Source: Galbibacter pacificus (lineage in GTDB: Bacteria > Bacteroidota > Bacteroidia > Flavobacteriales > Flavobacteriaceae). From it: a stretch of 64,000 nt of DNA. The notes beneath the pieces were generated by a model, which saw only the letters and a program-made list of their open reading frames with translations, did no database searches and had not been told where the DNA came from. Within the stretch, counting starts at the first letter, position 1. The number at the start of each line of letters is the position of its first letter. The stretch lies in the NCBI RefSeq assembly GCF_029603155.1, contig NZ_JAPMUA010000003.1, positions 186,001 to 250,000 of the forward strand, written 5' to 3'. Below, piece after piece: positions 1 to 7,736 of this stretch. The position numbers and the translations under genes are program-made.

Positions 1-227
1 AAACTTTTTAAGGTAATAGAGCCTTCTTTTTCTCTTTTTTCATACCCTTCAACGGCTGGAGGTGTTACCCCTAAACGTTCGCCAAATTGCCTTAAAGACA
101 TTTTATAGGTTTTGCGAATAACATGTAACCAACCTTTGTCAGGTATGGTAATATTTAGCAAAGGTGTATAAACTTTTAGTTTATTGTCCAATTGTTCTAT
201 TATTAATCTATGTTTTGAATCTTTCAT
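1..227 (-). CDS. Mobile mystery protein A (XRE-type HTH), 3' end outside window
   Basis: The reading frame starts at ATG 225-227 and runs off the left edge, giving about 75 residues. A charged N-terminus with an LDNKL segment leads into GWLHVIRK and then MSLRQFGERLGVTPPAVEGYEKRE, a classic helix-turn-helix of the Cro/XRE type, followed by GSITLKS. This order matches the family named 'mobile mystery protein A', which usually sits beside a Fic-domain 'mobile mystery protein B' on plasmids and integrated elements. The partner would lie to the left, outside the window. By analogy it is a DNA-binding antitoxin-like regulator; that role is inferred. A very AT-rich stretch (about 231-390) lies upstream and probably holds its promoter. 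Confidence 0.75.
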   Translation of the reverse strand, partial: MKDSKHRLIIEQLDNKLKVYTPLLNITIPDKGWLHVIRKTYKMSLRQFGERLGVTPPAVEGYEKREKEGSITLKS

Positions 228-390
228 AAGATGAGTCTTATTTTTTAAATTTAAAAGGTTATATATAATATACAAATATATACTTATATATTTATAAAAA
301 TATTTAAAATATAAATTTATAGCTATATATTAAACTATTTAAAACAAACTTATAAGTTTATGAATTAAAAAACGAAATATATAAAAAATC

Positions 391-550
391 CATATAATCT
401 ACCTTGCGGATACCGGTACAGGAGTCGATAAAGAAATAGAAAACAAGGTCTTTTTGCCTTTTTTTACCACCCGGAAAGATGGTGCGGGAATCGGCCTCAC
501 CCTTTCCAAAAATAGTAGAGGTTCACGGAGGGTATTTAAGCCTTGACCAA
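391..550 (+). pseudogene. Remnant of a sensor histidine kinase (ATPase end) with a frameshift
   Basis: One frame from 391 reads IIYLADTGTGVDKEIENKVF, then LPFFTTRKDGAGIGLTLSK. These are the N, G1, F and G2 boxes of a HATPase_c domain. At about 505-515 the frame is lost, and the continuation KIVEVHGGYLSL appears in the +1-shifted frame that contains an ATG at 479. The two pieces join into the usual GIGLxLSKxIVExHGGxLxL end of a kinase, so one indel separates them. There is no upstream dimerisation domain and no proper C-terminus, so this is a decayed fragment and not a gene. Confidence 0.7.
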
Positions 551-700
551 GTCAGGCACACACTACCTTTGTTATCTCCTTTCCTTTATAATTTCCAGTT
601 TGTTAGCAAAAACACAAAAGACATATTCTTTTGCAATTTTGGATTGTTGCTCAGGTCTTTTTATTATGGCAATAAATAGTGCCCTGTCAGTGTCATTCAT

Positions 701-740
701 CATTTTAAAATGATAGCAGTTTTACGACGATTGCGTAAAA
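701..740. promoter_or_regulatory. Two palindromes upstream of the toxin-antitoxin pair
   Basis: CATTTTAAAATG (701-712) is a perfect 12-base palindrome. TTTTACG (720-726) and CGTAAAA (734-740) form a perfect 7-base inverted repeat with a 7-base spacer. They lie 70-110 bases before the antitoxin start. Autoregulation through palindromes is normal for such operons, so these are candidate operator sites. They sit upstream of the -7 element rather than over it, so a terminator or unrelated hairpin is also possible. Confidence 0.3.
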
Positions 741-797
741 TAATTATGATTACAGAAGTGTAGAGTGGATTTTAACTAAATTATTACCTCTTTTTGG

Positions 798-805
798 TAT
801 CTTTG
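798..805 (+). promoter_or_regulatory. Bacteroidota -7 element (TATCTTTG) of the toxin-antitoxin operon
   Basis: TATCTTTG fits the TAnnTTTG consensus exactly. No TTG is visible at the proper -33 distance. It ends four bases before ATG 810, so transcription should begin at or next to the start codon, giving a leaderless or nearly leaderless message. Confidence 0.55.
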
Positions 806-809
806 TCTT

Positions 810-1058
810 ATGGATATGCAAGCACTTAAATTAGATCTTATCAATTGGTTAGTCAATCTTAAGGATGAAGCTGTTTTGAGCAAACTAAAATCGCTCAAAA
901 ATAGTACGCCCAACAAAGATTGGTACGATGACCTTTCCGAAGCATACCAACAGGATATTCAAAAGGGATTGGACGATATTGCCAATGGACGAGTAGTTCC
1001 CCATGAGCAGGTTATGGCTAAAGTTAAGTCTAAAATCAATCAGCTTAAAAATAGCTAA
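810..1058 (+). CDS. Antitoxin of a RelE/ParE-type toxin-antitoxin module
   Basis: An 82-residue, mostly helical, charged protein. The N-terminus (MDMQALKLDLINWLVNL) is followed by a region with DWYDDLSEAYQQDIQKGLDDI and a lysine-rich end. The layout resembles the small antitoxins paired with RelE/ParE toxins in Bacteroidota (an N-terminal dimerising segment, then a disordered toxin-wrapping C-terminus). The toxin gene follows with a TAATG overlap, the strongest evidence for its role. An in-frame ATG at 816 is an alternative start. A TATCTTTG element just upstream suggests leaderless transcription. Exact antitoxin family not determined. Confidence 0.75.
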   Translation: MDMQALKLDLINWLVNLKDEAVLSKLKSLKNSTPNKDWYDDLSEAYQQDIQKGLDDIANGRVVPHEQVMAKVKSKINQLKNS

Positions 1059-1339
1059 TGTATCAAATCGTCTGGTCTATCCATGCTCAACATACGTATT
1101 TGGATATTATTGAGCAAATTTTTTCTAACTGGAACATTGATATCGTTGAACGTTTTGAGAATCAAACTTATGAGGTTATCGACACGCTCAGAACACAGCC
1201 CTTTTTAGGTAAAACTTCTGATTTTGAGGGGTTGCACAAATATGTTATAAATACGCGTGTATCATTGGTTTACAGGGTAAATTCCAATACCATAGAACTG
1301 GTTACTTTTATCTTCAACAAAAGCGACCATATTTTTTAA
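1058..1339 (+). CDS. RelE/ParE family toxin
   Basis: A 93-residue protein with the ParE/RelE fold pattern: a first strand YQIVWSIHAQHTYLDIIEQI, a helical region with NWNIDIVERFENQTYEVIDTL, then PFLGK, GLHKYVINTRVSLVYRV and a final strand IELVTFIFNKSD. The Arg/Tyr-containing strands match plasmid-stabilisation toxins. RelE members cleave mRNA on the ribosome and ParE members poison gyrase; the sequence alone does not say which this is. The start codon overlaps the antitoxin stop, so the pair is translationally coupled. It lies in a remnant-rich accessory stretch, typical of addiction modules. Confidence 0.8.
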   Translation: MYQIVWSIHAQHTYLDIIEQIFSNWNIDIVERFENQTYEVIDTLRTQPFLGKTSDFEGLHKYVINTRVSLVYRVNSNTIELVTFIFNKSDHIF

Positions 1340-1949
1340 TATCAAAATTTATGATGTCAAGTTTAGTTTATTGGATGGAAGTTGTTGACGATTTCGTGCA
1401 GGTTTTCCAATGACCATTTCAGGAGTATGTTCCATCACGCCCAACTTTCCATTTTTCTAAAAAGCTATCCTCGGTAAATCCTTCTTGGGGATTTTCTGTC
1501 GAATAGCTGAAAATGGGAAAGTTGCTTCCCGCCATTTTAAGGGTTTTATCATAAAAGAAGCCTTCTCTTGTTTTCCGGGTCAGCGGAAAAACAAGGCAGG
1601 GAAGTAAGGGGTTCTATGCCGCTACGATTTTTTTGTTCACTTAACTTTCCGTAACGTTCACACAAAAATGAACCGCCCAAGAATCCCTAATCCCCTTATG
1701 GAACCTCTCAAGGTTATACTAAGTTTTGCTCACAAATAAGGCTTCTACTTCCTTGTGAAAACCCAACAGGGTTTACCTGCGTCGCAGACACTCCTGATTT
1801 CTTCCCAAAAACCTTGACAGAACCCACTTCTTTTATGGGTGCTGTGCACGCAAGAAGGCAAACAAACACCCCTTAAAATGTAAATGCTCGCTATCCAAAG
1901 CGAGGTACACGGAACAGGGGAAATTAGTAACCTTTTAAATTTTTTAGTT
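1340..1949. other. Long non-coding stretch before ssb with small inverted repeats
   Basis: No intact gene is visible. On the minus strand, around 1400-1535, a coding-like frame reads about FLEKWKVGRDGTYS before breaking, possibly a decayed gene I do not recognise. Two short inverted repeats stand next to each other: AAACCC (1759-1764) with GGGTTT (1769-1774), and CTGCG (1777-1781) with CGCAG (1783-1787). Position ahead of an element-type ssb would suit a leader or transfer-related region, but nothing here proves that. Confidence 0.4.
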
Positions 1950-2291
1950 ATGAGTACTTTAAAAAATCAAGTGCAACTGATCGGAAATGTGGGGCAGGAA
2001 CCACAGGTAACCGTTTTGGAAAACGGCAAAAAAGTAGCCCGGATCTCACTGGCCACCAATGAGAACTTTAAAAACTCCAAAGGAGAGAAGCAGACCAATA
2101 CCGATTGGCACCAGCTCGTGGCCTGGGGAAAAGTGGCTTCCCTTATCGAGGAGTATGTGTTTACCGGTAAAGAAATCGCCGTACAGGGAAAACTCTCTTC
2201 CCGCTCCTATGAGGATAAAGAAGGCGTAAAACGTCATGTAACCGAAGTGGTCGTTTCAGAAATTTTATTCCTTGGAGGAAGTCCTAAGTAA
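1950..2291 (+). CDS. ssb: Single-stranded DNA-binding protein, plasmid/ICE type
   Basis: A 113-residue OB-fold protein beginning MSTLKNQVQLIGNVGQEP. The hallmark motifs are present: VARISLATNE, TDWHQLVAWGKVA, YVFTGKEIAVQGKLSSRSY and EVVVSEILFLG. It lacks the long Gly-rich, acidic-tipped tail of the chromosomal replication SSB, which is typical of the short SSBs on Bacteroidota conjugative elements. An in-frame ATG at 1884 adds 22 residues that do not look like SSB; 1950 gives the family N-terminus. Its GC content looks higher than its neighbours, consistent with transfer. A strong terminator follows, then a RadC-like stub that often accompanies such ssb genes. Confidence 0.9.
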   Translation: MSTLKNQVQLIGNVGQEPQVTVLENGKKVARISLATNENFKNSKGEKQTNTDWHQLVAWGKVASLIEEYVFTGKEIAVQGKLSSRSYEDKEGVKRHVTEVVVSEILFLGGSPK

Positions 2292-2300
2292 TCAAGACAA

Positions 2301-2330
2301 GAGCAGGCTCCCCCGGCCTGCTCTGTTTTT
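2301..2330 (+). terminator. Rho-independent terminator after ssb
   Basis: GAGCAGGC (2301-2308) pairs perfectly with GCCTGCTC (2316-2323) around a 7-base loop. A T-run follows at 2326-2330. It starts 10 bases after the ssb stop. Confidence 0.85.
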
Positions 2331-2354
2331 AACTATTTTTAAAATCGTATAGTT

Positions 2355-2423
2355 ATGTTAAGCAAAGTAAGCGAAATACAGCTCACCTATAAAGACGTTT
2401 TTTTGACCAGTCACACCACTTGA
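2355..2423 (+). pseudogene. N-terminal stub of a RadC/JAB-like protein, cut at an element junction
   Basis: Twenty-two codons start MLSKVSEIQLTYK, which resembles the beginning of the short RadC-family (JAB-domain) proteins that sit next to ssb on Bacteroidota mobile elements. The frame then stops at TGA 2421-2423 without any JAB domain. The stop falls inside the truncated sigma-factor gene that runs toward it on the other strand, so both genes lose their ends at the same place. The family call is a recollection based on a dozen residues, so it is tentative. Confidence 0.4.
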
Positions 2424-2884
2424 TATTTCATGTCCTCTAGGACACAGAGGATAAAGACTTTTTTACATTTGTCAGGTAAAAGATCCAACTCTTTAAGGAT
2501 TTCTTTTTCGGATTTAAGAAATGCGGAAGTATGTTCCGTTGAATCATTCTCCTTGCTTAGAACAATCAATTCGATATCCTTATTCAGCATATCGGCTGTT
2601 TTTTGCTTTTTTGCTTGTTTGATCGAAGCATTTATAACCGATTTATATATATAACTTTTGAGGTCTGAGATGTGGTCGAGTCTTATCTTTTCCAAGAGGG
2701 CAAGAAAAACGTCTTGTACAATATCCTTTGCTTTATCAACATCATGTATGTACGAGTATGATTTTTTACATAAATCAATGTAATACAAATTAAAAAGGTT
2801 TTGGAGGTGTTTTTTATGTAAAGACAACAGGAATAATATTAATGAACGGTTATAAAAGCGGTTAAAAGTATAAATAATTAACAA
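2411..2884 (-). pseudogene. ECF-type RNA polymerase sigma factor truncated in region 4
   Basis: The frame carries sigma region 2 (LFNLYYIDLCKKSYSYI, then DVDKAKDIVQDVFLALLEK, with the -10-binding DIVQDVF core) and the start of region 4 (LLPDKCKKVFILCVLEDMKYQ). It then ends VV-stop exactly where the -35-recognising helix-turn-helix (normally EIAxxLxxxxxTVKxH) should follow. Without that helix it cannot act as a normal sigma factor. The in-frame TTG at 2884 gives an odd hydrophobic N-terminus; a TTG near 2827 (SLHKKHLQN) fits the family better. ECF genes of this type usually precede FecR and SusCD genes, which are absent here. Confidence 0.75.
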
Positions 2885-3101
2885 ATTATCTAAAATAACT
2901 TTTATGATTTATGAATTCTCCTTAGTCTGTATAGAGTATTGGATGTGGATAGAAATTATAATTCTTTTGATTGATTGCAAATACTATCTTTTAGGAGGGT
3001 TCTTGGCTTTTAGGCATTTAAGTTTTCAATGCATTAGAAATCCCGTACTTTGCTTAAATAGACTTTTATTCTTAAAGGTGTCGTGCCCTTTTACACCGTA
3101 A

Positions 3102-3635
3102 CTATTTTTTTCGCTTGTAATGTAACTGCGTTAACCCAGTGTCGAATGTTTTTACAGTGATAAATTCAAGCAATTGTTCGGGCCTGCCGTCTTTGAACAA
3201 TCGGGTTCCATTACCTAATAATACGGGGACAACTGAAATGATAAATGTATCGATCAAGTCATTTTTTAGAAGTTCATTTATTACTTCTGCACCTCCATCA
3301 CAATAAATACCCTTCCCGTTCTCAGCTTTTAATTGTTGAACCAAATCGGTCAAGCTTCCTGTATAAAAGGTTGTCCTGCCTGCTTTTGGTTTTTGGGTCC
3401 GGGTAATAACATACACATCCCTTTGCCCATTGTCATAATGAGATGGACCAATTTCCTTAAGCACGTAATCATAGGTTTTTCTACCAACAATTAGGGTATC
3501 AATTGTATCAGTAAATTGCGTGTATCCGTAATCTTCACCTTCTTTTTCTACTAATTTTAAGAAATTGAGGTCGTCATTGGGTTTTGCGATATAGCCGTCT
3601 AAACTTGTGGCAATGAAAAGTGATATTTTACGCAT
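3102..3635 (-). CDS. Dihydrofolate-reductase-like (RibD C-terminal) family protein
   Basis: A 177-residue protein starting MRKISLFIATSLDGYIAKPN, the hallmark of the YyaP/RibD C-terminal group. Further family segments are DTLIVGRKTYDYVL, DVYVITRT, KGIYCDGGAEVINELLKNDLIDTFIISVVPVLLGNGTRLF and a C-terminal strand LTQLHYKRK. Members share the DHFR fold and bind NADPH, but substrates are mostly unknown; true folate reduction is unlikely. It stands alone. A TAATTTTG element lies about 25 bases upstream. Confidence 0.85.
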   Translation of the reverse strand: MRKISLFIATSLDGYIAKPNDDLNFLKLVEKEGEDYGYTQFTDTIDTLIVGRKTYDYVLKEIGPSHYDNGQRDVYVITRTQKPKAGRTTFYTGSLTDLVQQLKAENGKGIYCDGGAEVINELLKNDLIDTFIISVVPVLLGNGTRLFKDGRPEQLLEFITVKTFDTGLTQLHYKRKK

Positions 3636-3659
3636 TTATCCTAAATTTTAATGTGACTG

Positions 3660-3667
3660 CAAAATTA
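3660..3667 (-). promoter_or_regulatory. Possible -7 element for the DHFR-like gene
   Basis: Read on the minus strand the bases are TAATTTTG, matching TAnnTTTG. The expected transcription start would be about 17 bases before the ATG. No TTG is present at the -33 distance, so support is moderate. Confidence 0.4.
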
Positions 3668-3850
3668 ATGTATGCAAACTGTAGTGCCTTGTAAAAATAC
3701 AATAATTTAAAGTTGCGATAGCTCATTTTTTATTTTGTGGGCGGTATTGGTCAGACTTGAGTGGTCTGGCAATCATGTTCTAGAACAAGGACTGAAAGAC
3801 GGTAACAAATTGTCATTTGACTCGTCTAAATGGAACTAATATGTTTTTAT

Positions 3851-4819
3851 ATGCGAATGACCCTCCTTTTGATATCGACCATTTTTTATTTAAATGCTTT
3901 TGCCCAAAGCCCTACTATAGAACCATTTAAAAGGGACCGTTTATTAATTGTCAAAAAGAAACCTAAAAAGGGGTTTTATCACGACTATATTATATTTGTC
4001 CCAAAGGGGACGCCTATGGACAAAGAAACATTCCTGCTGGTGGAACCAAACAACACTGGTAGGGCTTCGGACAGTATTACGGTCCACAGAGATCATGCAA
4101 TTGATTTGGCATCGGTAAGTTCTGTAGGAAATAATGCCGCCACGATGCTAAAAATACCCTTGCTTGTCCCGGTTTTTCCGAGGCCGGCATCCAGGGAATT
4201 AATATATACCCATGCTTTGGACAGGGATGTTATCTTGGAAAAATCAGTTGAGCTAAAGCGCCTAGACTTACAATTACTGGCCATGGTAGACGATGGGAAA
4301 AGGGTATTGGACTCTATGGGGATTAAAGTTGACTCAAAAATTTTCATGAATGGTTTTTCAGCCTCGGCTACGTTTACAAATCGGTTTTCTTTTATTCATC
4401 CGGAGCTTATAAAAGCACTGGCCATTGGGGGATTTAATGGAGAACTTATGCTTCCTCAAAATAAAATCAATGGGGTCTCATTAAATTATCCCATTGGGAT
4501 AAATGATTTTACGGAGCTGTTCGGGAAAGAATTTGCTATTCATGCCTATCAAAAGATTCCTCAGTTCATTTATATGGGGGAGTTAGATCAAAATGATGCT
4601 GTACAATTTACTGATGCCTACAGTGATGATGAACGCCAGGCAATTAACCACAATATTGGGGCAAAGGTACAGGAGCGGTATCTGCAATGTCAGGAACTTT
4701 ATCGGGAAAAGAGGATCTTCCCAATTTTCAAAACCTATAAGGACGTAGGTCATTGGACTGCCCCGGCGATGAATTTTGAGGTCATAAAATTCTTTTTTAG
4801 TCAAATGCAGGAAAAATAA
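3851..4819 (+). CDS. Secreted alpha/beta-hydrolase-like protein
   Basis: With the start at 3851 the 322-residue protein has a clear signal peptide (MRMTLLLISTIFYLNAFAQ). The upstream ATG at 3830 adds a cysteine-rich lead-in that looks non-coding. The core shows FMNGFSASATF, a G-x-S-x-S nucleophile elbow, then KALAIGGFNGE. YMGELDQND is a likely site for the acid, and KDVGHWTAPAMNFEVIKFF for the catalytic histidine. This is the order of a serine hydrolase with the alpha/beta fold. Substrate unknown. It has no operon partner; sequence without genes follows for over 700 bases. Confidence 0.65.
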   Translation: MRMTLLLISTIFYLNAFAQSPTIEPFKRDRLLIVKKKPKKGFYHDYIIFVPKGTPMDKETFLLVEPNNTGRASDSITVHRDHAIDLASVSSVGNNAATMLKIPLLVPVFPRPASRELIYTHALDRDVILEKSVELKRLDLQLLAMVDDGKRVLDSMGIKVDSKIFMNGFSASATFTNRFSFIHPELIKALAIGGFNGELMLPQNKINGVSLNYPIGINDFTELFGKEFAIHAYQKIPQFIYMGELDQNDAVQFTDAYSDDERQAINHNIGAKVQERYLQCQELYREKRIFPIFKTYKDVGHWTAPAMNFEVIKFFFSQMQEK

Positions 4820-5554
4820 AAAATCAATGCAATCCATAGCCCATTCCTTGGCCCATATCCAAATCCCGCATTGATTCCCATGCTAAACGCAAAAACCCAT
4901 TCTCCGCCCCAGAACTCATTATACCCCATACCCCGCCCAATGCCGATTCCACACTTTTACATCCTTAAAAGCCGCATCCGTTAATAGCAATTCCCAATCA
5001 TTTAAATAGTTTCTCTATACCTGTTTATTACCCTCAAAACTCTCCTTCAGCCAAAATCACTTTCGTTTCCAATACGCATATTCCTGTCCCTTTTAGGGAG
5101 GGCTACATTATTAGCACCCTTTTTCCCAAATCTTTCCATGGCTAATACTATTTTGCATGGTGTTAGAGATTTCCATATAAATATTTCTCTACTTCAGCTA
5201 CGGTATACGGATGTATTAATTCGACCCTTAGGTCATTTGAAAAAAGTTATGCAAACTGCTAAATAGCAGTAAATTATAATTCATTATTTTTATGCTTGTG
5301 CAGTGTGCAAAAATACTTGTTTGTCCAATGGTAAAATGAATAACTAAAGAAGAATGCCTATAGCTATTTACCGCAAGGGTTTGTCAATTTAATAAAGCGG
5401 GGCGGGTTGAATGCCTGCATTATAAAAACCATGGAAATGTCTATGAGGAGATTGGCAGAAAACGGATGGATATTGCCATGATTGGAAAATATGTTTAATA
5501 TCTACCTGATTATTGTTTTAGACCCAAGCAGGGTTTGCTGCGGGGATGTTCGAA
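4820..5554. other. 735 bases without an intact gene; likely gene decay
   Basis: Short coding-like frames are scattered here but none is complete. On the minus strand one reads SNDLRVELIHPYTVAEVEKY (about 5180-5250) before a stop, and another near 4980-5020 reads NYLNDWELLLTDAAFKDVKV. On the plus strand about 5375-5490 reads LHYKNHGNVYEEIGRKRMD. The protein-like composition interrupted by stops suggests one or more degraded genes. I do not recognise the families. Confidence 0.35.
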
Positions 5555-5911
5555 TCAGCTTGAAGGCTTCCTTAACAAATACATCCATATGACCCTTGAT
5601 TTCCTGAAGTTAAAGGTACTTGCCAAAATAGCCATTATACATATGATGGACAAGGTGTATAAATAGCTCATGCCAAACACAAAAATGCTTAAAATGAAAA
5701 CGCTGAACATTTCTGAAACTGCCAAGGCGTAACTAATGTACATGGCCCCAAAGAAATAACCCGGTTCTCTTTCAAAACTATACCCGCATTGGTCACATTG
5801 TTTTTTCATCTTTGGCATTTGAAAAAGTATGGGATTGCCTTTTGTTAAGAAAACGGAACTGCTTTTACAATTGGGACATTTTTCTTTTAAGATGTTTAAC
5901 ATTGTATCCAT
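5555..5911 (-). CDS. DUF983 family membrane protein
   Basis: A 118-residue protein with two CxxC pairs, KCPNCKSS and KKQCDQCGYSFER, forming a zinc-ribbon-like head. EPGYFFGAMYISYAL follows, the signature of DUF983, and then two hydrophobic helices (roughly residues 58-80 and 83-100). Function of the family is unknown; members are small inner-membrane proteins common in Bacteroidota and Proteobacteria. It is divergent from an AraC regulator gene with about 110 bases between them, so the two might share a control region. Confidence 0.85.
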   Translation of the reverse strand: MDTMLNILKEKCPNCKSSSVFLTKGNPILFQMPKMKKQCDQCGYSFEREPGYFFGAMYISYALAVSEMFSVFILSIFVFGMSYLYTLSIICIMAILASTFNFRKSRVIWMYLLRKPSS

Positions 5912-6020
5912 TTTAAATTATTTAGATGCTGGCAAAGGTCAGTATTTAATATAGTTAATTTGTTGTTCTATTGGAGTTATAATTTGTACTTTTAAGACAT
6001 TATATTAGGTGTAAGGTTTG

Positions 6021-6890
6021 ATGCGGGATATTAAAATATTACAACTCAGGGATTTTGATCGACAAGAAATTAAAGGGCATTTTTATGTGAATCTCCTTGA
6101 AGATCATTTAGTACAGCATGATCGTGAAATCAGGGGTTTGCATAAACACGATTTCTTTTTGGTAGTGATTTTTACCTCAGGGTCGGGTTTTCATGAAATA
6201 GATTTTAATACCTATGAGGTAAAACCGGGAAGTATTTTTATGCTCAGACCTGGACAAACCCACTATTGGGAACTTTCAAAAAATAGCAGGGGGTATATTT
6301 TCTTTCATGATCAGTACTTCTATGAATCTCCTTATTTAAAACGCTCTGTTTATGACTTTCCTTTTTATGGCTCCATTCACAATCCTCCTTTTTTATATTT
6401 AGATGTTGAATTGCTGTCCGGAACCGTTGTGAAATTTAAAGAGCTGCTTTCCATTTATAAAGAGGCTGCATATATGAGAAACAGGAGGTTACAAAGCTTG
6501 ACGGATTTGATATATAGTGAAATCTCTGAAATGTATTTATTACAGGAAAATGTTGAAAAAGTAAAATCAAATGTATACTTAAAGCAATTCAGGGCCTTTG
6601 AAGGGCTGTTGGAGGAATTCTACAGGGTTAACAGATATCCGTCTTATTATGCGGAAAAGATGCACATCACTCCAAAGCACCTCAATCGAATCGTGAAGAC
6701 TACTATTGGTAAGAGCGCTACCGAATTAATTAATGAGAGGGTATTATTAGAGGCCAAGAGGATGATCGTGTCCGCTGTTGGGTCATTGTCAGAGATAGCT
6801 TATAGTTTGGGTTTTGAGGATTATGCTTATTTTTCAAGGTGGTTTAAATTAAGAACCGGAAAGGAACCGTCAAAAATGATAAAAGGCTGA
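6021..6890 (+). CDS. AraC family transcriptional regulator
   Basis: A 289-residue protein. The N-terminal half is a cupin sensor domain: HKHDFFLVVIFTSGSGFHEIDF, then YEVKPGSIFMLRPGQTHYWEL. The C-terminal half has the two helix-turn-helix motifs: YYAEKMHITPKHLNRIVKTT and SLSEIAYSLGFEDYAYFSRWFK, ending RTGKEPSKMI. The effector is not predictable. ATG 6021 is preferred over an in-frame TTG at 6018. The divergent DUF983 gene is the nearest possible target; no operator could be identified. Confidence 0.9.
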   Translation: MRDIKILQLRDFDRQEIKGHFYVNLLEDHLVQHDREIRGLHKHDFFLVVIFTSGSGFHEIDFNTYEVKPGSIFMLRPGQTHYWELSKNSRGYIFFHDQYFYESPYLKRSVYDFPFYGSIHNPPFLYLDVELLSGTVVKFKELLSIYKEAAYMRNRRLQSLTDLIYSEISEMYLLQENVEKVKSNVYLKQFRAFEGLLEEFYRVNRYPSYYAEKMHITPKHLNRIVKTTIGKSATELINERVLLEAKRMIVSAVGSLSEIAYSLGFEDYAYFSRWFKLRTGKEPSKMIKG

Positions 6891-7157
6891 TCGTGTTGTC
6901 AGAGAATAAAACGTCTCAGGACATACCATTTATGTCTGCTATTTTCCTAAAACCGGGAATGGAAAGGATGCAGGCGATTTGGGATAAATTAATGATTGAG
7001 TATTATTCATTCCAATCCAAAGGCATCTTTGGAAATGCCCCCTGGGGTCGGTTGTTGACGGCGAAACAATATTTTACTGGCTAAATATACTTTAAAACTA
7101 ATTATTTGCTACTTTAGTATAGTGACAGTATACGCTATAACCTTATAAAATCAAATT

Positions 7158-7580
7158 ATGGCAGTTATAAACCCTCACATTAACTTCAATGGAAATGCCG
7201 AGGAAGCATTCAATTTTTACAAATCGGTCTTTGGTGGAGATTTTGTAAAAATTGTGCGTTTTAAAGAAATATCAGATCCTGAACATCCAATAGCGGAAAA
7301 GGATTTAAACAAGCTAATGCATATCGCACTGCCTATTGGCAAAAACTTTTTAATAGCCAATGACGTTCCGGAAAGCATGGGACGGGTTAATGAAAAGGAA
7401 AACAGGTCTAAGATATCTGTTGCTGCCGATAGCCGAGAAGAGGCCAAGAGGTTATTTAATGGGTTGTCAGCGGGGGGCGATGTTGAAGTGCTTAATGAGG
7501 GCAGTAATATGAACTCGTTTTTTGGAATGTTCAGGGACAAGTTCGGTATTGAATGGATAGTGAGCTTTGACGCTATATAA
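7158..7580 (+). CDS. VOC superfamily protein, PhnB-like
   Basis: A 140-residue protein starting MAVINPHINFNGNAEEAFNF, then YKSVFGGDF, the hallmark of PhnB/YjdN-like members of the vicinal-oxygen-chelate fold. LMHIALPIGKNFLIANDVPE and FGMFRDKFGIEWIVSFD complete two beta-alpha-beta-beta-beta modules. Many relatives lack metal-binding residues and have no known reaction. It is followed after about 155 bases by another VOC gene, but low similarity argues against recent duplication. Confidence 0.85.
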   Translation: MAVINPHINFNGNAEEAFNFYKSVFGGDFVKIVRFKEISDPEHPIAEKDLNKLMHIALPIGKNFLIANDVPESMGRVNEKENRSKISVAADSREEAKRLFNGLSAGGDVEVLNEGSNMNSFFGMFRDKFGIEWIVSFDAI

Positions 7581-7736
7581 AATCGACAAGGAAATTTCAA
7601 AAACAGAAAATCCGGTTTGAAAACCGATTATGTGATACTGAAAGGGAGCTTGTGGAAAAGAAAAATTAGTAATAATAAAAAGCCATACAACAGAGACTTT
7701 GACACGTTGTAAGTGGACAATCAAAAAACAAATACG

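Noticed and set aside
479..679. A 66-residue open frame as a gene
   Set aside because: Its front part is the shifted tail of the histidine-kinase remnant and the rest has no coding character.
1884..1949. Longer ssb start
   Set aside because: The extra residues do not resemble SSB, and the ATG at 1950 gives the normal family N-terminus.
2904..3101. A 65-residue open frame between the sigma remnant and the DHFR-like gene
   Set aside because: Cys/Leu-rich random composition, no start context and no family resemblance.
6893..7084. A 63-residue open frame right after the AraC gene
   Set aside because: GTG start and no recognisable domain. It could be a fragment of a lost gene (ending WGRLLTAKQYFTG), but the evidence is too thin.
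7611..7626. CGGTTT-GA-AAACCG inverted repeat between the VOC genes
   Set aside because: A two-base loop cannot form a stable terminator and no T-run follows; it could be an operator, but with nothing to support it.
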